A stretch of 64,000 nt of DNA, from contig NZ_JACHDS010000001.1 of the NCBI RefSeq assembly GCF_014201195.1, positions 2,976,001 to 3,040,000 of the forward strand. Reading direction: 5' to 3'. Shown piece after piece: positions 1-7,028 of this stretch (positions are counted from its first letter, which is position 1; every line of letters starts with the position of its first letter). Source of the DNA: Nocardiopsis mwathae. Lineage in GTDB: Bacteria > Actinomycetota > Actinomycetes > Streptosporangiales > Streptosporangiaceae. A model generated the notes under the pieces. That model saw only the letters and a program-made list of their open reading frames with translations, was not told where the DNA came from and ran no database searches. The position numbers and the translations under genes were made by a program.

Positions 1-33
1 CGCTACGAGGAGGCCGAGGTCTTCTTCGGGTAG
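1..33 (+). CDS. C-terminal fragment of an unidentified protein
   Basis: This is the last part of a gene that begins before the window. The frame reads RYEEAEVFFG and ends at TAG 31-33. Ten residues are too few to name a family. It lies on the same strand as thiI, which starts 137 bp further on after a possible -10 box (GATACT, 84-89). Confidence 0.45.
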   Translation, partial: RYEEAEVFFG

Positions 34-170
34 TCCGGCCGGAGCGGCCGGAGCGGCCGTACGGACCGGTCGTCGGAATGTTCGATACTGGAATGGGCGG
101 CCCCCGCACGGGAGGCCGCCGATTCCACCACTCGACCACCCGCCGTTCCACACACCTTGGAGACCACGTC

Positions 171-1445
171 ATGGCCGTTACGTCCGACTCCGCTGCGATC
201 GAGGCGCGAGGGGTCGTGGAGGCCGAGACCCCGGCCCGCTCCGAGGCGGGGGCCGGCGAGCTGTGCGTGCTGATGAAGCTCGGCGAGATCGTGCTCAAGG
301 GCAGCAACCGCCGGCTCTTCGAGCGACGGCTGCACAACAACATCCGCGCGGCCGCGCGCGGGCTCGGCGAACTCAAGGTGACCCAGCGCGGAGCGGGCGT
401 GATCGTCATCCGCATGCCCGGCGCCACCGACGAGCAGGTGGGCGCGCTGGCCGAGCGCATGAGCTGCGTCATGGGGATCGTCTGGGTGCACCTCGTGCGC
501 CGGGTCGCCAAGGACCTCGACACCGTGGCCGACCTCTCCGTTCGCTCCATGGCGGGGCGCACCGGCTCCTTCGCGGTCCGGGCGCGGCGCCGCGACAAGC
601 GCTTTCCGATGACGTCGGCCGAGCTGGCCGGGTACGTCGGCGGGAAGGTCAAGGCCGCCCACGGGCTCCCGGTCGACCTCAAGCGCCCCGACAACACCGT
701 CCACATCGAGGTCGACCGCGACGAGGTGTTCCTCTACACCGACGGCATCCCCGGCCAGGGCGGCCTGCCCGTCGGCATGAGCGGGCGCGGCCTGGTACTG
801 ATGTCCGGCGGCATCGACTCCCCGGTGGCGGCGCACCGGATGATGCGCCGCGGCCTGAAGGTCGACTTCCTGCACTTCTCCGGGATGCCGTTCACCGGCC
901 CGGAGTCCATCTACAAGGCCTACAGCCTGGTGCGCCGGCTCGACCGGTACCAGGTCGGCTCACGGCTGTTCGTCGTGCCCTTCGGCAAGGCCCAGCAGCA
1001 GCTCAAGACGTCGGGCATCGAGCGGCTGCAGATCGTGGCGCAGCGGCGGCTGATGCTCAAGACGGCCGAGGCGCTCGCCGACGACCTGGGCGCTCAGGCG
1101 CTGATCACCGGCGATGCCCTGGGCCAGGTCTCCAGTCAGACGATGACCAACCTCACCGCGCTCGACGACGCCGTCGACCTGCCGATCCTGCGCCCGCTGA
1201 TCGGCATGGACAAGACCGAGATCATGGACCAGGCCCGCCGCATCGGCACACTGGCCATCTCCGAGCTGCCGGACGAGGACTGCTGCACCCTGCTGACGCC
1301 GCGCCAGGTCGAGACCGCCGCGAAGATCGCCGACCTGCGCCAGATCGAGAAGCGGCTGGACGCCGAGGAACTGGCCGAGCACCTGGTGACCACCGCCCAG
1401 CTGCACCGCCCCAGCTTCCTCGGCGACGAACTGACCGAGCTGTAG
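171..1445 (+). CDS. thiI: tRNA 4-thiouridine synthase / sulfurtransferase ThiI, short form
   Basis: A 424-residue ThiI-type protein. The family adenylates U8 of tRNA and transfers sulfur to give 4-thiouridine, and in some bacteria also feeds sulfur to thiazole synthesis. Visible parts are a ferredoxin-like/THUMP region (about residues 20-175), the PP-loop ATP motif SGGIDSP near residue 212, and a cysteine pair in DEDCCTLLTPR near residues 371-372. There is no C-terminal rhodanese domain, as in other short ThiI proteins. I chose ATG 171, which has GGAG upstream; an open frame back to 78 contains no recognisable ThiI sequence. A perfect palindrome directly after the stop separates it from the convergent DAHP synthase gene. 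Confidence 0.93.
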   Translation: MAVTSDSAAIEARGVVEAETPARSEAGAGELCVLMKLGEIVLKGSNRRLFERRLHNNIRAAARGLGELKVTQRGAGVIVIRMPGATDEQVGALAERMSCVMGIVWVHLVRRVAKDLDTVADLSVRSMAGRTGSFAVRARRRDKRFPMTSAELAGYVGGKVKAAHGLPVDLKRPDNTVHIEVDRDEVFLYTDGIPGQGGLPVGMSGRGLVLMSGGIDSPVAAHRMMRRGLKVDFLHFSGMPFTGPESIYKAYSLVRRLDRYQVGSRLFVVPFGKAQQQLKTSGIERLQIVAQRRLMLKTAEALADDLGAQALITGDALGQVSSQTMTNLTALDDAVDLPILRPLIGMDKTEIMDQARRIGTLAISELPDEDCCTLLTPRQVETAAKIADLRQIEKRLDAEELAEHLVTTAQLHRPSFLGDELTEL

Positions 1446-1447
1446 CA

Positions 1448-1481
1448 GTGTGAGGGCCCGCGGCGCCGCGGGCCCTCACAC
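1448..1481. terminator. Bidirectional hairpin between thiI and the DAHP synthase gene
   Basis: A 34-bp perfect palindrome centred at 1464.5 with 17-bp arms. It begins 3 bp after the thiI stop codon and ends 8 bp before the convergent stop codon at 1489. It has no clear T-run, which is usual for actinobacterial hairpin terminators. Confidence 0.75.
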
Positions 1482-1488
1482 GCTCGGT

Positions 1489-2553
1489 TCAGACACCGAC
1501 CGTCTGCACCCCCGCCCCCGCCGGGATGTCCGGGGCGGTCGCCAGGGTACGGCCCAGCAGCCGCGACATGCTCGAAACGGCGTCGGCCAACTCCTGGATG
1601 TCGTCGCCGACCAGCGCCTGCGGGCCGTCGCACAGCGCGGTCTCCGGCGCGGGGTGGACATCGACGATGACGCCGTCGGCGCCGGCCGCGATCGCCGCGC
1701 GGGACAGCGGGAGCACCAGGTCCCGCTTGCCGCCGGAGTGCGAGGGGTCGACGATCACCGGCAGGTGGGAGAGCTTCTGCGCCACCGGCACCGCGGCGAT
1801 GTCCAGGGTGTTGCGGGTGGCCTTCTCGAAGGTGCGGATACCGCGCTCGCACAGCACGATGTCGAGGTTGCCGCGCTGGGCGATGTACTCGGCGGCCATC
1901 AGCCACTCCTCGATGGTGGCACTCATCCCACGCTTGAGCAGTACCGGCTTGCCCGCCTCGCCGGCGGCCTGCAGCAGCGCGAAGTTCTGCATGTTGCGGG
2001 TGCCGATCTGCAGCATGTCGGCGTAGGAGGCGACCAGCTCCACGTCCCCGGCGTCGACGACCTCGGTGACGATCGGCAGGCCGGTCTCGTCACGGACCTC
2101 GGCGAGGATCTTCAGCCCGGCCTCGCCCAACCCCTGGAAGGCGTAGGGCGAGGTGCGCGGCTTGTAGGCGCCGCCGCGCAGCAGGGCCGCCCCGGCCGCC
2201 TTGGCCATGAGCGCCGCGCCCAGGGTCTGCTCCGGGGTCTCGACGGCGCACGGGCCGGCGATGAGGGTCATGTGCTCACCGCCGATCGGCACGCCGCGGA
2301 CAGTCACCACGGAGCGGCGGTGGTGGTTCTCCCGACTGACGAGTTTGTAGGGCGCGGAGATCCGCAGCACGTCGCTCACTCCCGGCATCGCGCGAAGGTC
2401 AAGGGTCTCGAACCGCCGGACGTCGCCGACCAGGCCGATGATGGTGCGGCTGACGCCGCGGGTCACATAGGCCTCCCCGCCGGCCGAGTCGACCAGGTCG
2501 ACGAGGTGTTCGATATGGGAGGGCGTGGCGTCCGGTGCCATCACGATGACCAT
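1489..2553 (-). CDS. aroF: 3-deoxy-7-phosphoheptulonate synthase (DAHP synthase, type I-beta)
   Basis: Catalyses the first shikimate-pathway step, condensing phosphoenolpyruvate and erythrose 4-phosphate. The 354-residue protein has an N-terminal ferredoxin-like regulatory domain (about 1-70) followed by the TIM barrel. Recognised barrel motifs are AGPCAVE (99-105), LRGGAYKPRTSPYAFQG (125-141), IGTRNMQNF, LLKRGM, CERGIRTFE and VDPSHSGGKR. The N-terminal domain is known in relatives to mediate feedback control by aromatic amino acids. ATG 2553 is chosen because AAGGAA lies just upstream and the protein then begins MVIVMAPDAT; the longer frame to 2643 is low complexity. Transcription very probably passes through a leader peptide and attenuator (2645-2764). 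It converges with thiI. Confidence 0.95.
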   Translation of the reverse strand: MVIVMAPDATPSHIEHLVDLVDSAGGEAYVTRGVSRTIIGLVGDVRRFETLDLRAMPGVSDVLRISAPYKLVSRENHHRRSVVTVRGVPIGGEHMTLIAGPCAVETPEQTLGAALMAKAAGAALLRGGAYKPRTSPYAFQGLGEAGLKILAEVRDETGLPIVTEVVDAGDVELVASYADMLQIGTRNMQNFALLQAAGEAGKPVLLKRGMSATIEEWLMAAEYIAQRGNLDIVLCERGIRTFEKATRNTLDIAAVPVAQKLSHLPVIVDPSHSGGKRDLVLPLSRAAIAAGADGVIVDVHPAPETALCDGPQALVGDDIQELADAVSSMSRLLGRTLATAPDIPAGAGVQTVGV

Positions 2554-2644
2554 GAGCGTGGGTTCCTTCGACGGTTCGAGGGTCGTGCTTCGGGCGGGTG
2601 GAGCGGGTGCGGATCGGGCCGCGACCGCGGTCCCTGCATACAAA

Positions 2645-2674
2645 GAAGCCCCGGGCCGTGCGGCCCGGGGCTTC
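2645..2674 (-). terminator. Attenuator-like terminator ahead of aroF
   Basis: A perfect stem of 14 bp with a 2-nt loop. On the minus strand it is followed directly by TTTG, so it reads as an intrinsic terminator placed between the leader peptide stop (2690) and the aroF start (2553). Its 5-prime arm contains GGGCCG, which can pair with CGGCCC at codons 12-13 of the leader, a candidate antiterminator pairing. The hairpin is seen; the attenuation role is inferred. Confidence 0.8.
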
Positions 2675-2689
2675 GATACGTCGTCCGTG

Positions 2690-2764
2690 TCAGCGCAGCG
2701 CTAAACGGGCGACCGTCCTACCCAAGGGCCGGTAGCCATAAAAGCGCCAAAACTTCCGCTGCAT
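2690..2764 (-). CDS. Aromatic-rich leader peptide of aroF (24 aa)
   Basis: A 24-codon open frame starting MQRKFWRFYGYRPLGR and ending at TGA 2692-2690. Residues 5-11 hold two Phe, one Trp and two Tyr, the three end products of the pathway whose first enzyme is encoded downstream. This is the composition expected of a ribosome-stalling leader peptide. There is no ribosome binding site; the ATG lies 7 nt after a TATAGT box, so it would be the 5-prime end of a leaderless mRNA. Codon 21 is the rare leucine codon TTA. The terminator at 2645-2674 follows 15 nt after the stop codon. Control by charged aromatic tRNAs is inferred. Confidence 0.8.
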   Translation of the reverse strand: MQRKFWRFYGYRPLGRTVARLALR

Positions 2765-2771
2765 GGGAGCG

Positions 2772-2777
2772 ACTATA
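2772..2777 (-). promoter_or_regulatory. -10 box of the aroF leader transcript
   Basis: TATAGT on the minus strand ends 7 nt before the leader-peptide ATG (2764), placing the expected transcription start at the A of the start codon. A weak -35-like TTCGAC lies about 16 nt further upstream. Confidence 0.65.
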
Positions 2778-2873
2778 GCGCACGATCGCGGCGGTCGAAC
2801 CCACGAGGGGTTCACGCCACACCGCTCACCCGGGTTTGGCAGGATGGCGGGGACGGGACGTGAAGGAGATCGA

Positions 2874-3476
2874 TTGTCGGAGAATCGGCTGCCGCCCGGC
2901 CAGTACGTGCCCGGCCCCCGCGCGGCCCTGCACTACGGCCCGGTGCCGCGCTTTCGCCCGCAGCGCTGGGATCTCCGGGTGTACGGGGCCACCGAGTCGC
3001 TGGGCGAGTACCGGTGGTCGTGGGCGGAGTTCGACGACCTGCCGCGGACCGACACCGTCGCCGACTTCCACTGTGTGACGAGGTTCACGATCCCCGGCGT
3101 CCGCTGGCGCGGCGTGCGCGCGTCACTGCTGGTCGACCTGGCGCCCCCGCACCCCGAGGCCACCCACGTCATGGTGTGGGCGGAGTACGGCTACAGCGCC
3201 AACCTGCGCATGGCCGACTTCCTCGCCCGGGACGTCCTGCTGGCGACCCACCGCGACGGCGTCCGCCTCACCCCCGAGCACGGCTTCCCGGTCCGGCTGG
3301 TGGTCCCCCACCTGTACGGCTGGAAGAGCGTGAAGTGGGTGCGCGCCATCGAGTACATGACCCGCGACCGCCGCGGCTTCTGGGAGGAGCGCGGCTACCA
3401 CAACCTGGCCGACCCCTGGTCCGAGCAGCGCTACTCCTACCAGGAGGAACCCGGCCAGGGCCCACCGCTGGCCTGA
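2874..3476 (+). CDS. Sulfite-oxidase-like molybdopterin-dependent oxidoreductase
   Basis: A 200-residue protein of the small SUOX/MsrP-like molybdopterin fold. The conserved cysteine that would ligate molybdenum is in FHCVTRF (about Cys67), followed by the characteristic WRGV and the later VPHLYGWKSVKWV segment. It lacks an obvious signal peptide and a heme domain, so it is probably cytoplasmic; the substrate is unknown. The start is TTG 2874, preceded by AAGGAG at ideal spacing; a longer frame from 2763 overlaps the aroF promoter and looks non-coding. Confidence 0.85.
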   Translation: MSENRLPPGQYVPGPRAALHYGPVPRFRPQRWDLRVYGATESLGEYRWSWAEFDDLPRTDTVADFHCVTRFTIPGVRWRGVRASLLVDLAPPHPEATHVMVWAEYGYSANLRMADFLARDVLLATHRDGVRLTPEHGFPVRLVVPHLYGWKSVKWVRAIEYMTRDRRGFWEERGYHNLADPWSEQRYSYQEEPGQGPPLA

Positions 3477-3511
3477 CTTCCCGGCCCGGCCCCGCTCCTG
3501 AGGCGCGGACC

Positions 3512-4807
3512 TCAGAAGTACTCGTCGTACAGGTCGTGGTCGGGCCATGCCTCCACCCGGGCGGCCGCGTCCGGAAGCGCGGTCGCGATCGCCTCCTGGT
3601 AGGGCAGGCCCGACGGGTCGTCGCTCTGGTTGAACAGGGCTGCCCAGCTCAGGCCGTCGTGGGTGCGCGCCATGAAGGTGGCGGTGCCGGGGAGGCCGCC
3701 GCCGTGGGACGCGGTGAATCCGCCGCTCGTCCCGGCCGGGCTGACGAACCAGCCGTGGCCGTAATACCAGCCGTGCTCGTTGACGCCGGTCTCCGGCTCG
3801 GCGAAGGTCCGGCGGACCGCGTCGGGGCCGAGGATGTCGTGGGAGTCGTACAGCGACGCGAAGCGCACCATGTCGACCGCGGAGGAGAGCCAGCCGCCGA
3901 ACGCGGCCCGGTTCTCCATGCGGATCGTCCCGTAGGGGGCGGGGACCTGGGCACCGGAGTCGTCCATGACGGTGGTTCCGGTGTGCTGGGAGACGTAGTG
4001 GACCTCGGTGGGCGCGCGGTGTTCGGCGAGGGTGCGGGCGACCCGCATGCGGGTGATGCCCAGCGGTGCGAGGATGTCGTTCCGGACGAACGCGTCGTAG
4101 GGGCGGCCGGTGAGGTCGGCAACGATCTCACCGAGCAGCATGTAGCCGAAGTTGGAGTAGGCGTAGGTGGTACCGGGGGCGTGGGCCAGGGACTTGCCGG
4201 CGCCGTACCGGACCATCTGGCCGATGTCGACCGGCAGGGAGGCGCCGAGCGCCCGCGCCGCCTCGATGTCCTGCACGGTGAGGTCGCCTTGCGCGTTGTC
4301 CCAGCCGCCGAGGAGCTGGAGCGCGCGCTCCACCGTGACCAGCGGAAGCCGGGGGTCGAGCCGCTCCCCGTCCAGCGGGACCAGGTCGAGGTGGTCGGTG
4401 ATCGGGTCGCCCATGCCGATGCCGCCCCGCTGCGCGAGCAGGTTCACCGCGGCGCCCAGGATCGGCTTGGACATGCTCGCGATGCGGAACAGCGCCGTCG
4501 GCCCGAAACGCAGGTCGCCGTCGTCGGTCCAGGCATAGGACCGGGCCAGGACCAGGCGGCCCCCATCGGTCACGGCGAGCTGTCCGGCGGAGATACCGCG
4601 CCGCTGCATGAACTCCTTCATGGCCGCGTCGAAGGGCCGGAGGGAGGGGACGTCGATCCCGCCCACACGCCATTCACGCTCCGCTCCGGCCGCCGCGTGC
4701 ACCGGTCCGGCCCCGAGTCCTCCGGCCAGCCCAGAACCGATTCCGGCCGCGCCCATCATCGTGCCGAATTCGCGCCTGGTGACGGATTTCCCTGTGGATC
4801 CTGTCAT
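3512..4807 (-). CDS. Tat-exported class C beta-lactamase-related serine hydrolase
   Basis: A 431-residue serine hydrolase of the beta-lactamase class C / EstB / PBP4* superfamily. A twin-arginine signal (TRREFGTMMGAAG, residues 10-22) and an AxA-type cleavage region (about 33-40) indicate Tat export. Catalytic motifs are S111-M-S-K114 and Y217-S-N219, and a late SHGGGLPG corresponds to the third box. Such proteins can be esterases, D-amino-acid peptidases or beta-lactamases, so the substrate is not determined. ATG 4807 has AAGGGCGGAAG upstream; the longer frame to 4903 would bury the signal peptide. It converges with the molybdopterin gene and backs onto the insertion sequence. Confidence 0.88.
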   Translation of the reverse strand: MTGSTGKSVTRREFGTMMGAAGIGSGLAGGLGAGPVHAAAGAEREWRVGGIDVPSLRPFDAAMKEFMQRRGISAGQLAVTDGGRLVLARSYAWTDDGDLRFGPTALFRIASMSKPILGAAVNLLAQRGGIGMGDPITDHLDLVPLDGERLDPRLPLVTVERALQLLGGWDNAQGDLTVQDIEAARALGASLPVDIGQMVRYGAGKSLAHAPGTTYAYSNFGYMLLGEIVADLTGRPYDAFVRNDILAPLGITRMRVARTLAEHRAPTEVHYVSQHTGTTVMDDSGAQVPAPYGTIRMENRAAFGGWLSSAVDMVRFASLYDSHDILGPDAVRRTFAEPETGVNEHGWYYGHGWFVSPAGTSGGFTASHGGGLPGTATFMARTHDGLSWAALFNQSDDPSGLPYQEAIATALPDAAARVEAWPDHDLYDEYF

Positions 4808-4986
4808 TCTTCCGCCCTTTCGATGATCGCAAGGGAGCCGCCCCATGCGGACGTTCCGGACGGCACCTGCCCGGCGGACTCCTCCCCCAGTCGGCGCGAT
4901 CACCCCTCATTCGCGCTCGGGCACCCCTAACATTCCGCCTGGGCGGATGCGCCGGATGGTCGGGGCGCAATCGGGTACGGCCCTAG

Positions 4987-6819
4987 CTTGACTCTGTCGG
5001 GAATCTTGGGGTTTGCCGGTGCGGCAGCGTGATCAGAGGGCATGCTCGGAGCTGTTCCGAAACCCGATGCAGTCGTTGAGGTGTCCATTGTCGCTCCGTC
5101 CCCGTTCCGGTGAGCAAGTCCCGACCATGACCGCGCAGGTCGCGCGAGCGAGCAACCCGAACGGCACGACAGCGATGTGGGTCAGAGACCGGCTGGACGG
5201 ACTGTGGTGCGACGAGGACTTCGCCGGCTGGTACCCACGCGACGGGCGCCCCGGCCTCTCGCCCGCCCAGCTGGCCACAGTCTGCGTTTTGCAGTTCCTG
5301 CTCGGCCTGTCGGACCGGCAGGCCGCCGAGGCGGTCCGCTGCCGCATCGACTTCAAGTACGCCATGGCCCTGGAGCTCGACGACCCGGGCTTCCACCACA
5401 GTGTCCTGGCCGACTTCCGTGAGCGTCTCGCCGAGGACGACCGCGCCGACCACCTCTTCGACCTCGCGCTGGCGCGTCTCCAGGAGGCCGGGCTGGTGCG
5501 CGAACGGACCACGCAGCGCACCGATTCCACCCACGTCCTGGCCGCAGTGCGCGACCTGACCCGGCTGGAGCTGGTCACCGAGGCGGTGCGGGCCGCGTTG
5601 GAGGAAGTCGCCAGCACCGCCGGGCACCTGCTGGCCGACCTGGTCGATGAGGACTGGGGGCACCGCTACGGTCGTCCGGTCCGTCTGGGAAAGAATCCCA
5701 CCCGGCCCAAGACCAGGATCAACACCACCGGTGACGACGCCGCCCGACTCCTGGAACACCTCTACCGGCACGCGGCACCCCGCGTGTTCGGCCCCCGTGT
5801 CCAGTCCCTGCGGCAGATCATGGTGCAGAACTACTACCAGGACGCAGCGGGCCGTCTGCGCTGGCGCACCGAAGAGGACGGCGGGCTGCCGCCCTCGTCC
5901 CGGGCGATCGTCTCCCCCTACGACACCTCCGCCCGCTACGCGCGCCATGGACACATCATCAGCTGGACGGGATTCTCCGCTCATCTGACCGAGACCTGTG
6001 CCCCTGACGGCCCCAACGTGATCACAGACGTGGCCACCACCGCGGCCACCGCACACGACACCCGGGCGCTGCCCGGCATCCACACCCGCCTGCACCGGCG
6101 CGGCCTTCTGCCCGCCGAGCACCTGGTCGACAGCGGCTACACCTCCCTGGTCCACCTGGAGCAGGCCGCCCGCCGACACCAGGTCACCGTCTGCGGGCCA
6201 CTGCCGACCAACCCCACCCGCCAGCACCGCCGAGGCGAGGGCTTCGGCCGGGACGACTTCCGCATCGACTTCGACCGCCGGCAGGTCACCTGCCCCCAGG
6301 GCCAGGTCAGCAGCGGCTGGCACGGCCCCTACCCGACGTCCTCACCCACCGCGGCTCCACTGATCGTGGCCCGGTTCACCAAGGCCCAGTGCGGGCCCTG
6401 TCCGGTCCGTAGCCAGTGCACCGGCTCCCGCGAAGGCGCCCGTAACGTCGGCTTCCCACCCCGAGAACTCCGCGACCTGCAACTCCGCGCCCGTAGCGAG
6501 CAGCAGACAACCGAGTGGAAGACCCGCTACGCGGTGCGATCCGGAGTGGAGGGCACCGTCAACGAGTTCGCTCACGGCTATGGCATGCGGCGCTGCCGCT
6601 ACCGAGGCCAGCCGAAAGCCCACTTGCAGCACGTGTTCACGGCCATCGCCGTCAATATCGAACGCCTCAGCGGCATGCCGCCCACCGGAGAAGCACCCCC
6701 AGCCCGGCCCCCCACTGCCTTCCAGGACTACCTGGACCAACACGAGATCCACCGACCGAAGTCCTGGCGGACCGTCGGCAGCTGACCTCGACAGCTCCAA
6801 GATTCCCGACAGAGTCAAG
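4987..6819. mobile_element. IS1182-family insertion sequence with CTAG target duplication
   Basis: A complete element of about 1.83 kb. The ends are 23-bp perfect inverted repeats (4987-5009 and 6797-6819, CTTGACTCTGTCGGGAATC...). Both ends are flanked by CTAG (4983-4986 and 6820-6823), the apparent 4-bp target duplication; counting the flanks, the symmetry extends to 29 bp from 4981 and 6825. It carries one intact transposase gene. The right-hand CTAG is also the outer end of a MITE-like repeat, so the element inserted exactly at that repeat's border. Confidence 0.9.
5088..6785 (+). CDS. IS1182-family transposase
   Basis: A 565-residue DDE transposase with the IS1182 arrangement: an N-terminal DUF772-like region ([31 protein letters not shown]), then acidic residues in [14 protein letters not shown], the VDSGYTS motif, a C-x2-C cysteine pair ([11 protein letters not shown]) and GVEGTVNEF near the C-terminus. 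The reading frame is intact. I prefer TTG 5088 because GAGG lies 6 nt upstream and the protein then begins [12 protein letters not shown], like relatives; ATG 5067 and ATG 5127 are alternatives. The gene fills almost the whole insertion sequence. Confidence 0.93.
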   Translation: MSLRPRSGEQVPTMTAQVARASNPNGTTAMWVRDRLDGLWCDEDFAGWYPRDGRPGLSPAQLATVCVLQFLLGLSDRQAAEAVRCRIDFKYAMALELDDPGFHHSVLADFRERLAEDDRADHLFDLALARLQEAGLVRERTTQRTDSTHVLAAVRDLTRLELVTEAVRAALEEVASTAGHLLADLVDEDWGHRYGRPVRLGKNPTRPKTRINTTGDDAARLLEHLYRHAAPRVFGPRVQSLRQIMVQNYYQDAAGRLRWRTEEDGGLPPSSRAIVSPYDTSARYARHGHIISWTGFSAHLTETCAPDGPNVITDVATTAATAHDTRALPGIHTRLHRRGLLPAEHLVDSGYTSLVHLEQAARRHQVTVCGPLPTNPTRQHRRGEGFGRDDFRIDFDRRQVTCPQGQVSSGWHGPYPTSSPTAAPLIVARFTKAQCGPCPVRSQCTGSREGARNVGFPPRELRDLQLRARSEQQTTEWKTRYAVRSGVEGTVNEFAHGYGMRRCRYRGQPKAHLQHVFTAIAVNIERLSGMPPTGEAPPARPPTAFQDYLDQHEIHRPKSWRTVGS

Positions 6820-6985
6820 CTAGGGCGTGTTCGGCGGATGCTTTCCGGTGAGCGAGCGGCCGTCCGGGGCGGCGCTCGCAAGCCGCTTCACGAAGTCAAT
6901 CCAGGTCGGCTTCACGAGTGGAGCGGCGCAGCGAGCGTCGTTCCGGTGGCCGCGAGCCGGGAATGATCCGTCAAACACGCCCTAG
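6820..6985. repeat. MITE-like repeat, long copy
   Basis: A 166-bp non-coding element. Its ends begin CTAGGGCGTGTT and finish AACACGCCCTAG, a 12-bp perfect inverted repeat that extends to 18 matches in 20. CTAG at each end may be a target duplication. The interior holds the 8-bp direct repeat TTCCGGTG at 6843-6850 and 6941-6948. A shorter relative lies at 14643-14705. No open frame inside is convincing. It lies between the insertion sequence and the AAA ATPase gene and ends 43 bp before that gene. Confidence 0.7.
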
Positions 6986-7028
6986 CGCACCGGCGCCCTC
7001 CGACAGGAATCCGGCAGGAAGGATGGTC

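Noticed and set aside
2763-2873. Longer N-terminus of the molybdopterin oxidoreductase from 2763
   Set aside because: It would overlap the aroF leader start and promoter, lacks family resemblance, and TTG 2874 has a strong AAGGAG site.
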